Made by a program: the position numbers and the translations under genes. A stretch of DNA of 64,000 nt. Source: Cryptosporangium arvum DSM 44712 (GTDB taxonomy: Bacteria; Actinomycetota; Actinomycetes; Mycobacteriales; Cryptosporangiaceae). Under the pieces are notes generated by a model, which searched no databases, was not told the DNA's origin, and was given only the letters and a program-made list of their open reading frames with translations. The stretch lies in contig NZ_KK073874.1 of the NCBI RefSeq assembly GCF_000585375.1, forward strand, positions 3,844,001 to 3,908,000. The letters run 5' to 3'. This document shows, in pieces, positions 35,713 through 44,004 of this stretch; position 1 is the first letter of the stretch; the number at the start of each line of letters is the position of its first letter.

Positions 35713-36447
35713 ATGACGCAGCAGATGTTCGAGGACCTGGTCGGCCAGCCTCCGCCGTCGACGGTCGACGTGGACGCGATCATCCGGGACAGGACGCGGC
35801 GACGGCGAATCCGTCAGGCCCCGATGGTGATGGCGGCGGTAGCAGTGGTCGCGGTCGGCGCGACCATCGCCGGCTTCGGCCACCTCGGCACCGGAACGAC
35901 CTCCAGGGATGACGTCGTCGTCGGCAAGGCACCGGCCGGCGGCACCAAGATCCGGCTGGTCGTGGACACCGCTGAGGGTAAGGCCAAGAGCGCGGAAGAG
36001 CTGACCAAGGCCTACGACGAAGCGGTGAAAAAGGCGGTGCGCGGCGCCGAATGGAAGGACGGAAAGCCTCCTCGGGTGACCGATGAGGAAGCCGCGCCCC
36101 CGGCCGAATTCATTTTCGGCGCGACCCTGATCGTCGACGGCAAGCCCGGAGCGCTGGTCATCCAGATCGAGAACGCCGGCGAAGGGCCCGATGACCTCGC
36201 CACGTTCCCCCTGAACTGCGACAACCCGGATGGACACTGCAAGATGACCGAAGGCCCCAACGGGGAGAAGCTCGTTGTCCGCCGATGGGACTACCGGGAC
36301 GGCAACTGGCAAAAGGGTGACGTCTATACCAACGTCACCGTCGGTCTGGGCGAAAACCGGACGCTGAACCTGGAGTCGCACCAGGATCTGCTGACCGAGA
36401 AGCAGATCAGCGCGATCGTCTCCGACCTCGCCAGCCGCATCGAGTAA
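35713..36447 (+). CDS. Single-helix membrane protein, partner of SigE-type sigma
   Basis: A 244-residue protein with a 36-residue basic cytoplasmic head, one helix (about 37-56) and a large outside domain rich in Lys and Asp with a possible disulfide (LNCDNPDGHCK). ATG at 35713 follows GGAGG at 35701. The order sigma then membrane protein parallels three other pairs in this window, so it may sense an external signal and control sigma; no zinc-binding anti-sigma motif is seen. Confidence 0.75.
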   Translation: MTQQMFEDLVGQPPPSTVDVDAIIRDRTRRRRIRQAPMVMAAVAVVAVGATIAGFGHLGTGTTSRDDVVVGKAPAGGTKIRLVVDTAEGKAKSAEELTKAYDEAVKKAVRGAEWKDGKPPRVTDEEAAPPAEFIFGATLIVDGKPGALVIQIENAGEGPDDLATFPLNCDNPDGHCKMTEGPNGEKLVVRRWDYRDGNWQKGDVYTNVTVGLGENRTLNLESHQDLLTEKQISAIVSDLASRIE

Positions 36448-36492
36448 CGCCGGAGCGCCGGGGTCCGCGTTCCGGGGTGCTGCCCGGCCTCG

Positions 36493-37080
36493 TCACCGGC
36501 TCGCGGGCGCGGTCAGGCCGGCTGCGGCGCGGACGGTCAGGTCGAATTCGCGGTCGGCGAAGCCGGCGAACGCGCGGTAGGTCGGGCTGGCGGCCCAGTG
36601 CGCGTACGCCGCGTCGAGGGTGGCGGTGCCGGCCAGTCCGGCCAGCTCCGCCGTCCGGGTGGCGACGTCCCGAGCCTCCAGCGCCTCGGTCATCGTCCGG
36701 GCGAGCACGGCGCGCTTGAGCACGGCGCGCTCGTGCAAGGTCGCCGAAGAGGCGATCAGGCGTTGACGGGTTGCGGCACGGCGATGTCGGTCGGCGTCGA
36801 AAACGGGGTCGGCGGCGAGGACCGCCGCACGCACGAGCTGGAGCGGCGAAGCATCCGCCGCGCCGTCGGCGATGGCGTGCCGGAAGGTGGCCGCGAGCAG
36901 GTCCTGGCCCCAGAACAGCACCTCGGGCTTGTCGGGGAAGTGGCGGAAGAACGTCGCCTTGGTCAGCCCGGCGCGGGCGGCGATCTCGGCGGTGGACACC
37001 GCGTCGAACCCGCGCTCGGCGAAGAGCTCGAGGGCGGCGTCCTCGAGCCGCGCGTGCGCGTCCGGTTGCCAGCGGGCCAT
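36493..37080 (-). CDS. TetR family transcriptional regulator
   Basis: A 195-residue TetR protein. Helix-turn-helix at residues 10-55 ([37 protein letters not shown]). Ligand domain unremarkable, C-terminus short. ATG at 37080. Divergent from a cupin gene with 101 bases between; a 21-base symmetric element sits near the cupin start, so it probably represses the cupin/CMD operon and itself. Confidence 0.92.
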   Translation of the reverse strand: MARWQPDAHARLEDAALELFAERGFDAVSTAEIAARAGLTKATFFRHFPDKPEVLFWGQDLLAATFRHAIADGAADASPLQLVRAAVLAADPVFDADRHRRAATRQRLIASSATLHERAVLKRAVLARTMTEALEARDVATRTAELAGLAGTATLDAAYAHWAASPTYRAFAGFADREFDLTVRAAAGLTAPASR

Positions 37081-37133
37081 GTCCCCACCCTAGCGTCGCG
37101 ATGTGACTCGGTCTCGTCGAGGTGTACGCTTTT

Positions 37134-37154
37134 TGATGAGACCAAGACTCATCA
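37134..37154. promoter_or_regulatory. TetR-type operator upstream of cupin gene
   Basis: Perfect arms TGATGAG (37134-37140) and CTCATCA (37148-37154) separated by seven bases, 27 bases before the cupin ATG. Confidence 0.65.
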
Positions 37155-37181
37155 CTGGGTCACGTCCGAGGAGAGAACATC

Positions 37182-37721
37182 ATGAGACGTCTGACCGTTC
37201 GCCGCGTCGTCACCGGGCACGACAGCGAGGGCAGGTCGCGTGTGGTCGACGACCGGGACGTGGAGGCGATCACCTCCGCGCTGATGCCCGGCTTCGCCGC
37301 GTACCGGCTGTGGGGTGGCGACGAGCCGCCCGCCTTCCCGAACGACGGGTCGCCCAGCGGCGTCGCGACGTGGTTCCCGCCGCCGGAGGGATCGCGTTTC
37401 ATCGTCATCACGCATCCCCCGGAGGGACAGACCCCACCGGTGGGCGTGGACGCAGCCGCAGCCACCGCCGAGCTGGAGCGGCAGATGCCCGGCATGTTGA
37501 CCTCGATGGAGCCCGACGGCTCCGGGATGCACACCAGCGACACGATGGACTACCTGATGGTCGTGCACGGTGAGGCCACGCTCGAACTCGACGACGGCGA
37601 GCGAGCCGTGGTGCGGGTAGGCGATGTGGTCGTCCAGAACGGCACCCGGCACGTGTGGCGCAACTATGGCACCGAGCCCTGCACGCTCGTCGCTGTCTCG
37701 GTCGGCGGGAGCCGGCCGTGA
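37182..37721 (+). CDS. Cupin-domain protein
   Basis: A 179-residue cupin. A N-terminal unassigned half (residues 1-105) precedes the double-stranded beta helix (about 110-175): MHTSDTMDYLMVVHGEATLE and NGTRHVWRNYGTEPCTL. The ATG at 37182 is 27 bases after a palindromic operator. It is followed by a carboxymuconolactone-decarboxylase-like gene whose GTG or ATG starts within 50 bases, so a two-gene operon under TetR is likely. Substrate unknown; the pair suggests aromatic or peroxide metabolism. Confidence 0.85.
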   Translation: MRRLTVRRVVTGHDSEGRSRVVDDRDVEAITSALMPGFAAYRLWGGDEPPAFPNDGSPSGVATWFPPPEGSRFIVITHPPEGQTPPVGVDAAAATAELERQMPGMLTSMEPDGSGMHTSDTMDYLMVVHGEATLELDDGERAVVRVGDVVVQNGTRHVWRNYGTEPCTLVAVSVGGSRP

Positions 37722-37768
37722 CGGAGGGCCTGGCGGTCCCACGCCGCAGCAGCGAACGGAGAACTTCG

Positions 37769-38362
37769 ATGGCGGCCGGAGACCATGGTCTGGGCGGGCG
37801 TCTCCCGCTCGTCGACCCCGCCGCGTTGACCCCGGCCCAACAGCCCTTCTACGACGCCGCGATGGAGGAGCAGTACCCGTGGTCGCAGCGGGCGGGCTTT
37901 CAGTTCGTCACCGAGGATCGACGTCTGATCGGGCCGTACAACGCGTTCCTCCGCCGTCCCGAGGTCTCCGAGAAATTCCAGGAGTTCGCCAAGGCCGCGT
38001 CTCGCCACTCGTCGCTGTCGCCGCAGCTGTGTGAGGTCGTGATCCTCGCGGTCGGGTCAGCCTGGGGCTCGGACTACGAGGTTTACGCCCATCGGATCCT
38101 GGCGCAGGTCGCAGGAGTCACCGCCGACGACGCGGCGGCGATGGCGGCGGGGCGTTCCCCCGGGAAGCTCGGTCGCGAGGCGGAGCTCGTCTTCGCTCTC
38201 GTGCGTCAGCTGACCGTCGAGCATCACGTCGACCGGACGCTCTACGACGAGGCCCGGTCGGTCTTCGGTGAACAGGGCCTCGTTGACATCGCCGCGTTGA
38301 CGGGCGTGTACCTCACCGTCAGTAGCGTGCTCAATCTCTTCGCCGTGCCCGCGCCCGAGTAA
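37769..38362 (+). CDS. Carboxymuconolactone decarboxylase/AhpD-like protein
   Basis: A 197-residue all-helical protein. The family signature is SPQLCEVVILAVGSAWGSDY followed by YEVYAHRILAQVAGV. The usual CxxC of AhpD peroxidases is absent (SAWGSDY instead), so decarboxylase-like or unknown chemistry is more likely than peroxidase. ATG at 37769 is seven bases after GGAGAA; a GTG at 37718 overlapping the cupin stop is a possible alternative start giving 17 more residues. Confidence 0.85.
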   Translation: MAAGDHGLGGRLPLVDPAALTPAQQPFYDAAMEEQYPWSQRAGFQFVTEDRRLIGPYNAFLRRPEVSEKFQEFAKAASRHSSLSPQLCEVVILAVGSAWGSDYEVYAHRILAQVAGVTADDAAAMAAGRSPGKLGREAELVFALVRQLTVEHHVDRTLYDEARSVFGEQGLVDIAALTGVYLTVSSVLNLFAVPAPE

Positions 38363-38378
38363 CTGCTCCTCGTCGGTC

Positions 38379-38407
38379 CACCGGGTCGAGCTCAGCGAAA
38401 CCCGGTG
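38379..38407 (+). terminator. Weak hairpin after the CMD-like gene
   Basis: Arms CACCGGGT and ACCCGGTG with a 13-base loop, 16 bases after the stop codon, ahead of the next sigma operon. Confidence 0.4.
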
Positions 38408-38489
38408 CATCACTCGCTTCCTCCGCGGCATTGCACCGCGTTCGCTACCGCGGTGAACCATCACGTCCCGGGCTGCTACTCAGAACCTG

Positions 38490-39032
38490 ATGGACGATCC
38501 CGATCTGCCTCTGCTCACCGCCGTCGCCCGTGGCGACCAGCGCGCACTCGAGGTGCTCTACGAGCGGCACGGTCAGGCACTGCTGGCGTACGCCGTCTCG
38601 ATGCTCGGTGACCTCGCAGCCGCGCAGGAGGCAGTCCAGGACACCATGCTGGCCTGCTGGCGGCAGGCGTCCGGATTCGCCTCCCGCTCGACCGTTCGAA
38701 CGTGGCTGTTCGGCATCGTCCGACGCCAGGGCCTGAGCCGTTTACGCCGACGGACCGAGCCATCGATGGATACCCGCGACCTGTCCGTGGCTGACTCGTC
38801 ACCCGGACCGGAGCAGACGGCGCTGGCCCGCGCCGAGGTAGCGGAGGTCCGGGCTGCGCTGAAGCACCTGTCCGATGAGCACCGTGAAGTCTTGTGGCTG
38901 ACGTTCGGCGCCGAACTTCCCCAGGCCGGAATAGCCGAGATGCTCGGAATCCCGGTGGGAACCGTCAAGAGCCGTCTGCATCTCGCGCGCGCCGCATTGG
39001 GCGCTGCTCTGCCCGAGGAGGCACACCGATGA
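38490..39032 (+). CDS. ECF RNA polymerase sigma factor
   Basis: A 180-residue ECF sigma factor. Region 2: LYERHGQALLAYAVSMLGDL, then AQEAVQDTMLACWRQA and TVRTWLFGIVRRQGLSRLRR. Region 4: LKHLSDEHREVLWLTFGAEL, AEMLGIPVGTVKSRLHLARA. ATG at 38490. First gene of a five-gene operon (two ATGA overlaps follow) with three membrane proteins and an ABC ATPase, so the sigma factor probably drives its own transporter operon. Confidence 0.93.
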   Translation: MDDPDLPLLTAVARGDQRALEVLYERHGQALLAYAVSMLGDLAAAQEAVQDTMLACWRQASGFASRSTVRTWLFGIVRRQGLSRLRRRTEPSMDTRDLSVADSSPGPEQTALARAEVAEVRAALKHLSDEHREVLWLTFGAELPQAGIAEMLGIPVGTVKSRLHLARAALGAALPEEAHR

Positions 39033-39856
39033 CGCAACCCTCCGATCGTGACGCCGCGGCCTGGCGCGTCACCGCAGCCGCCATACGCGCCGAGGCCGCG
39101 GCCGTCCCCGCGCCGGGGCCGGAACTCTTCGCCCGAGTGGCCGCGCAGTTGTCGTCGCCTCACCCGGCCACCACGCCGAACCCGGTTGTTCGCCCGATCG
39201 CGGGCTACGGCGCCGCCACGCATCGGCTCACGGCACGACCGGCCGTGGCGGTACGACTGATGCTCGCGCAACTGCGGATCCTGCACCGCGCGGTCTGGCC
39301 CGCGACCGCGCTGGTGCTCGCGCTCGGCGTCACGCTCGCCGCGATCGGCCCCGACCACCGCGCAGCCGACCTGCTCGGGCTGATCGCACCCCTGGTCGGA
39401 ACGCTCGCGCTGGCCGCGCTACCGGCCCCCGGCGCCGAGCCCGAGTTCGCCGTCGCCTCCGGCACCTCCCCGCGAACCGTGTTGCTCGCCCGGCTCGCCG
39501 TGCTGTCGACCTGGACCGCCGGGCTGGCCTTCGTCGCGTCGCTCGTGCTGACCGGCGACAACACGCTGACCACTCTGGTGGAAAGCTGGCTCGGCCCGTT
39601 CGCGCTGCTCACCGCGGTGAGCGTCGTCGGGGCGGTGCTGTCGCGCCCGAGCGTGGGAGTGGCGGCTGCCGTGGCGCTCTGGGGTCTGCGCTGCGTCACG
39701 CGCACCCCGGGCGCGTGGGAACCGCTGGCCCGCGTCGTCGACCGCTGGTGGACCACCAACCTCACCGTCCTCGCGGTCGCGGTCACGGTGACAGCGGTGG
39801 CCGTGGGGCTCGCGCCGGTGAACCCCCACCGCCTGCGGAACTACTCAGAAGCATGA
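39029..39856 (+). CDS. Membrane protein, probable sigma regulator
   Basis: A 275-residue protein with a 90-residue soluble N-terminus (ELFARVAAQL region) and six hydrophobic segments from about residue 92. ATG overlaps the sigma stop (ATGA). Its position matches that of the zinc-binding anti-sigma gene in the parallel operon at 56105, but HxxxCxxC is absent, so an anti-sigma role is inference. It may instead be a transporter subunit. Confidence 0.75.
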   Translation: MTQPSDRDAAAWRVTAAAIRAEAAAVPAPGPELFARVAAQLSSPHPATTPNPVVRPIAGYGAATHRLTARPAVAVRLMLAQLRILHRAVWPATALVLALGVTLAAIGPDHRAADLLGLIAPLVGTLALAALPAPGAEPEFAVASGTSPRTVLLARLAVLSTWTAGLAFVASLVLTGDNTLTTLVESWLGPFALLTAVSVVGAVLSRPSVGVAAAVALWGLRCVTRTPGAWEPLARVVDRWWTTNLTVLAVAVTVTAVAVGLAPVNPHRLRNYSEA

Positions 39857-40527
39857 GACCCCTTGCCCTCTGGCGTCACGAGTTCGGCCGCGCCGGGTGG
39901 ATCACGCTGGTCGCTCCTCCGCTGGCGCTGCTCGCTCCGCTGGCCCTCACCGCGCTCGGTGGCGCCGAGCGGCAGCGGCTGCTGCTGGCCGGCCCGGAGG
40001 CGGTTCTGCCGCTCGCGGTCGCGCTGGCCGCGGTGAGCATCGTCGCCCGTGATCCGGTCACCGAGCTGCATCTGACCCTGCCCACCCGCCTCCGCGCGAC
40101 GCTCCTGCGCCGACTGGCGCTGCTGCTCCTCGTCGCGGGCATCGTGGCCGGGCTGTATTGCGCGTTGCTGATCGTGTTCGACGCCTGGGCCGGACCGCGG
40201 AGCACGCCGCTGCCCCAGAGCCTGCTCCTGTGGTCCGCCCCGACCCTCGCCCTGACCGCGGTCACGGTCGCCGTCGGCGGACTCACTCGCAGCCTGACGC
40301 TGGCCACCACCACCGCGGGCGGCCTCTGGCTGGTCGAGCAGCTGTTCGCGGGCGTGTTCACCGAGCACGTGCCCTGGCTGTACCTGTTTCCCACGTTGAG
40401 GCTCGGCGTCGGCCCGGACTGGACCGCGAGTCGCCTCACGCTGCTCGCCGTCGCGCTGGTCGTCGCAGTCGGCGCCGCGTGGACGCTCGGTCGTCCCGAG
40501 CGGCTGCTCACCGAGGAGGACCGATGA
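39853..40527 (+). CDS. ABC-2 type membrane protein
   Basis: A 224-residue protein with about six hydrophobic helices, starting with the short charged MRPLALWRHEFGRAGW typical of ABC-2 permeases. ATGA overlap with the preceding gene. It probably forms one half of a permease with the next gene product. Confidence 0.78.
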   Translation: MRPLALWRHEFGRAGWITLVAPPLALLAPLALTALGGAERQRLLLAGPEAVLPLAVALAAVSIVARDPVTELHLTLPTRLRATLLRRLALLLLVAGIVAGLYCALLIVFDAWAGPRSTPLPQSLLLWSAPTLALTAVTVAVGGLTRSLTLATTTAGGLWLVEQLFAGVFTEHVPWLYLFPTLRLGVGPDWTASRLTLLAVALVVAVGAAWTLGRPERLLTEEDR

Positions 40528-41303
40528 CCGCGCTGCTCGCTTCCGCGCGCTACGAGTTCGCGATGCAGATCCACAAGATCTCGCTCTGGATCGCGCCCCT
40601 CGTTCTCGCCGGCGCGCTGGTCGTCCTCCAGGGCGAACGCGGTCCCCTCCGCGCCGGGGACACGATGGACGGGCGCCAGGTCATGGCCAGCTGGGCCCTG
40701 CTCTTCGGCTTCCTGGTTCCGATCGCCGCGGGAATGGTGCTCGCCGACCGCGGTGTCCGCGACCACCGGCTGCACGTCGAGCCGATCCTGGCGAGCCTCC
40801 CGGCCTCCTTCGGGACGCGGTTGACCGGCAAGTACCTCGGGTCGGTGGCGGCTACCGCGGCCCCGCCGCTGCTCGCGCTGCTGGCCGCGGGCTGCTACGA
40901 AGCCGTCAGCCGTGGCGAACCGCTCGTCGTCGGGTGGGCGCTCGTCGCTTTCGTACTCGTAACGCTGCCGGGCTTGCTGTTCGTCGGCGGATTCGCGCTG
41001 GTCTGCCCGCCGCTGATCTCCGCACCGCTGTTCCGGGTGCTGTTCCTCGGCTACTGGTTCTGGGGCAACCTGACCTTTCCGAAACTCATGCCGACGCTCT
41101 CCGGGACCCCGCTCGCACCCATCGGTGACTACGCCGCCAGCTGGCTGATGGGCACCCCCGCGCTCTACACCGCCGCCGGCGGCGTCCTGCGGCCGGACGT
41201 CAGCGCCGCCACCGCCGCGCTCAGCGTCGCTCTCCTCGTCGTCGGCGGCCTGCTACCGCTGTTCATCGGTGCCGGCCTGCGGGCCCGGGCCGCCACCCGC
41301 TGA
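40524..41303 (+). CDS. ABC-2 type transporter permease
   Basis: A 259-residue membrane protein with about six helices and a N-terminal amphipathic MTALLASARYEFAMQIHK segment. ATGA overlap with the gene before it and an 11-base gap to the ATPase. The aromatic WFWGNLTFPKLMP segment lies near the fourth helix. Substrate unknown. Confidence 0.82.
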   Translation: MTALLASARYEFAMQIHKISLWIAPLVLAGALVVLQGERGPLRAGDTMDGRQVMASWALLFGFLVPIAAGMVLADRGVRDHRLHVEPILASLPASFGTRLTGKYLGSVAATAAPPLLALLAAGCYEAVSRGEPLVVGWALVAFVLVTLPGLLFVGGFALVCPPLISAPLFRVLFLGYWFWGNLTFPKLMPTLSGTPLAPIGDYAASWLMGTPALYTAAGGVLRPDVSAATAALSVALLVVGGLLPLFIGAGLRARAATR

Positions 41304-41314
41304 AGGGAACCCTC

Positions 41315-42238
41315 GTGGACGCCATCCAGATCGCCGGACTCACCCGGCGCTTCCGCCGCGTCGACGCGCTCCGCGGCGTCGATCTCACCGTGCCGGGCGG
41401 GATGTTCGGTCTGCTCGGCAGCAACGGCGCCGGCAAGACGACGCTCATGCGCACGCTGGCGGGGGTGCTCCGGCCGACGTCCGGCACCGTGATCGTCAAC
41501 GGGCACGACCTCACGAGCCGCGACGGGCGGCTCGCCGTCCAGCGTCGGCTGGGCTACCTACCGCAGGACGTCGGCGTCTATCCGGACCTGACCGCGGCCC
41601 AGTTCCTCGACTACGTCGCCCTGCTCAAGGGCCTCGACGACAGCACCGCCCGGCGTCGCCAGATCGAGGCGCTGCTGGACACCGTCGGGCTGTCCGACGT
41701 GGCCGGACGTCGGCTCAAAGGTTTCTCCGGAGGCATGCGTCGCCGCGTCGGCATCGCCCAGGCCCTGCTCGGGGATCCGACGCTGATCATCGTTGACGAG
41801 CCGACCGCCGGGCTCGATCCAGAGGAACGGATCCGGTTCCGCACACTGTTGAGCACGATCGCCACCGGGCGCACCGTGCTGCTCTCGACGCACATCGTCG
41901 AGGATGTCGCCCAGACGTGCGGAACGACTGCGGTGATGGCCGCCGGCCGGGTCATCTACACGGGCCCGGTTTCGGACGTGGTCGCCGCGGGGAACGACCG
42001 GACCTGGGAGATCAGCCGCCCCGGCTCGGCCGGCCCACTCCCTCCGGGTGCGGGCACCGTGGTGTCCGCGGTCGCGGTCGGCGCCGCGGTCACCTACCGG
42101 GTCATCGCCGAAGGACAGCCCGCTGCCGACGCCACCCCGGTCGCGCCGACACTCGAAGACGGCTACGTGGCCTTGATGCACCGGGCCCGGACCGCGGAGG
42201 CCGGTAGCGGGGTGGGGAGCGGTCAGCTCCGGGGCTGA
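41315..42238 (+). CDS. ABC transporter ATP-binding protein
   Basis: A 307-residue ATPase. Walker A GSNGAGKTT, Q-loop YLPQDVG, signature FSGGMRRR, Walker B LIIVDEPTAGLD, switch STHIVEDV. C-terminal 80 residues form a small accessory domain. GTG start at 41315 after AAGGGAACC. Closely resembles the ATPase at 56905 of the second sigma/ABC operon. The operon ends with a hairpin at 42249. Confidence 0.92.
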   Translation: MDAIQIAGLTRRFRRVDALRGVDLTVPGGMFGLLGSNGAGKTTLMRTLAGVLRPTSGTVIVNGHDLTSRDGRLAVQRRLGYLPQDVGVYPDLTAAQFLDYVALLKGLDDSTARRRQIEALLDTVGLSDVAGRRLKGFSGGMRRRVGIAQALLGDPTLIIVDEPTAGLDPEERIRFRTLLSTIATGRTVLLSTHIVEDVAQTCGTTAVMAAGRVIYTGPVSDVVAAGNDRTWEISRPGSAGPLPPGAGTVVSAVAVGAAVTYRVIAEGQPAADATPVAPTLEDGYVALMHRARTAEAGSGVGSGQLRG

Positions 42239-42248
42239 CGATCCGGCT

Positions 42249-42276
42249 CACGCGGCCACCGTTTCGTGGTCGCGTG
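42249..42276 (+). terminator. Hairpin terminator of the sigma/ABC operon
   Basis: Arms CACGCGGCCAC (42249-42259) and GTGGTCGCGTG (42266-42276), one G:T pair, six-base loop, ten bases after the stop. Confidence 0.65.
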
Positions 42277-42367
42277 TGTCTCACGTCCGGCGTGGAACGG
42301 ACGGCTGGACCCGGCGTTGGCGGAGACCACCTACCCGGCCGGTCGACGAGTGAGGGAGCGACCGAGG

Positions 42368-42880
42368 ATGGCCAGAGTCGTCATGCAGGCTGTGGTTTCG
42401 GCCGACGGCTACATCGCCTATCCCGATGACACCGTCGGATCGCTCTTCGAGTGGTATGGCAACGGAGACTGCGCTGTCAAGGCCCACGAGAAGTGGGCGT
42501 TCGACGTCAGCCGCGCCTCGGCCGAAGAGGGCCTTCTGGGACGCCATCAAGGTCACGGTGATCGGCCGTCACCTGTTCGACACCACCGATGGCTGGGCGG
42601 GCATACCCGCTGCCGGTGATGAGCTCGTCGTCGTCACACATCGGCCGCTTCCCGACGAATGGCTCGCCAGGTTCCCCGAGGCACCGTTCCGCACCGCTGA
42701 CTCGGCCGGGGCCGGAATGCCCTTGCCGAGCAGATCGCTGGTAACGGACTGGTCTGCGTGACCGCAGGCGACATCGGAGGACAAGCGTTCTCGATGGGTC
42801 TGGTCGACGAGGTGGCGATGGATGTCGTCCCGGTAGTCATATGGGCACAAGGATCCGGTTCTTCGGCAGCCACAGGCAGC
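42368..42880 (+). pseudogene. DHFR/RibD-C-like reductase gene with three frame breaks
   Basis: A start with MARVVMQAVVSADGYIAYPD (ATG at 42368 after GAGG) looks normal. The frame changes near 42525 into AFWDAIKVTVIGRHLFDTTDGW, again near 42718 into AEQIAGNGLVCVTAGDIGGQ and VDEVAMDVVPVV, and again near 42840 into RFFGSH. Together these give a nearly complete dihydrofolate-reductase-like protein, so this is a recently inactivated gene rather than noise. Confidence 0.8.
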
Positions 42881-42914
42881 GCACTGCCAGCGGCATGAGA
42901 GTCAGCAGTTCCCC

Positions 42915-43300
42915 CTCGACGTCGATGTCGACGATCTCGCTGCCGCGCTCGGGCTGGACGTGACCCGTCTGGTGCTGGGCCGGCAGGTCGCCCGGCCTCG
43001 CTACGCGCCGTCTGATCGGATGGTGTTGGTGTGGCCGGGCCACCACCTTCCGCGGGAATGCCGGCCGGTTTTCGTCGTGACGCCTGAGACGGTGTTGCGG
43101 TGGCACCGGGAGTTGGTTGCCCGCCGCTGGACCTACCCGCTGACCGGCGGCAACCGGCGTTGCCGACCCGAGCCGACCGTGGACCTGGTGCTGCGGCTCG
43201 CCCGGGAGAACCGCCGCTGGAGTGCGCGCCGATCGTCGGGGGAGCCCGCAAACTCGGCATCACGAGGGCCGGTGTCCCAGAGCGGCACGATCGAACGCCG
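42915..43300 (+). pseudogene. Integrase-core-type transposase N-terminal remnant
   Basis: Frame reads RLVLGRQVARPRYAPSDRMV, RPVFVVTPETVLRWHRELVA, RRWTYPLTGGNRR and LVLRLARENRRW, the helix-turn-helix start of an IS3/IS481-like transposase; a frame change near 43215 gives CAPIVGGARKLGIT, the next expected segment. The catalytic core is absent. It directly follows the broken DHFR-like gene. Confidence 0.7.
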
Positions 43301-43467
43301 CGACCTGCGCTACGGCCTCATCCACGAGAGGCCGTAGCGCAGGTACAGCGAACCGCTGGGACGATCACTTCCGGTTCAAACCGGAACCCGGCGAACGCAG
43401 ACGCAGCTATCGGAAGCGACGGCGCACGCTCCATCGTTCCTGATCACAACGGTGATCGGCCGACGCA

Positions 43468-43920
43468 TCAGTCCCGGTCCGACGGGGAGCCCGATCGGAC
43501 CGGCTGCCGGCGCTCCAGCATGCGGCCCCGAAGAACCAGCAGGTCGATGCCCTCGTACCGGCCGAAGTATTCGACATATCGGCTGATGAGACCGTCCCGG
43601 AACGTCAGGACGATGCAGTTCTCCATCTCCACGCGCTCGCCGGCCGGCGCCAGCCCCGGTCCGCCCTTGCTGACGCCGTGCCACAGCATCTCGATGACGA
43701 CCGCGTCACCGGAGGCGGTGATCCGCTGAACGTCGATGGTTCGGTCGTCGACGAGGTTCGCCGCGTTCGATCCCGACGTGGTTTCCCATCCTGCTCCGTG
43801 AGAAATGTTCAGGGCGGGGAATTCGACCCGGCCGTCTTCGGTCATCAGCGCGGCCTTGCGCTCGGCGTCGTGCGCGTTGTAGGCGGCGATGAATTCACGT
43901 GCGATCTCTGTGTTGCCCAT
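43468..43920 (-). CDS. SnoaL/NTF2-like protein
   Basis: A 150-residue NTF2-fold protein (EIAREFIAAYNAHDAERKAA, ALMTEDGRVEFPA, CIVLTFRDGLISRYVEYFGR). ATG at 43920 fits the start of the fold. Family members are polyketide cyclases, dehydratases or ketosteroid-isomerase-like enzymes; residues for one reaction cannot be fixed. Downstream of MFS and MMPL transporter genes on the same strand with an 84-base gap. Confidence 0.8.
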   Translation of the reverse strand: MGNTEIAREFIAAYNAHDAERKAALMTEDGRVEFPALNISHGAGWETTSGSNAANLVDDRTIDVQRITASGDAVVIEMLWHGVSKGGPGLAPAGERVEMENCIVLTFRDGLISRYVEYFGRYEGIDLLVLRGRMLERRQPVRSGSPSDRD

Positions 43921-44004
43921 GACCACTCTTTTCTCGGATGATGCCGGTCTCATTGATCCGGTCGACAATTGCGCCGCCTCCCTCGGCGGTGCTTCAGGCT
44001 CGAG

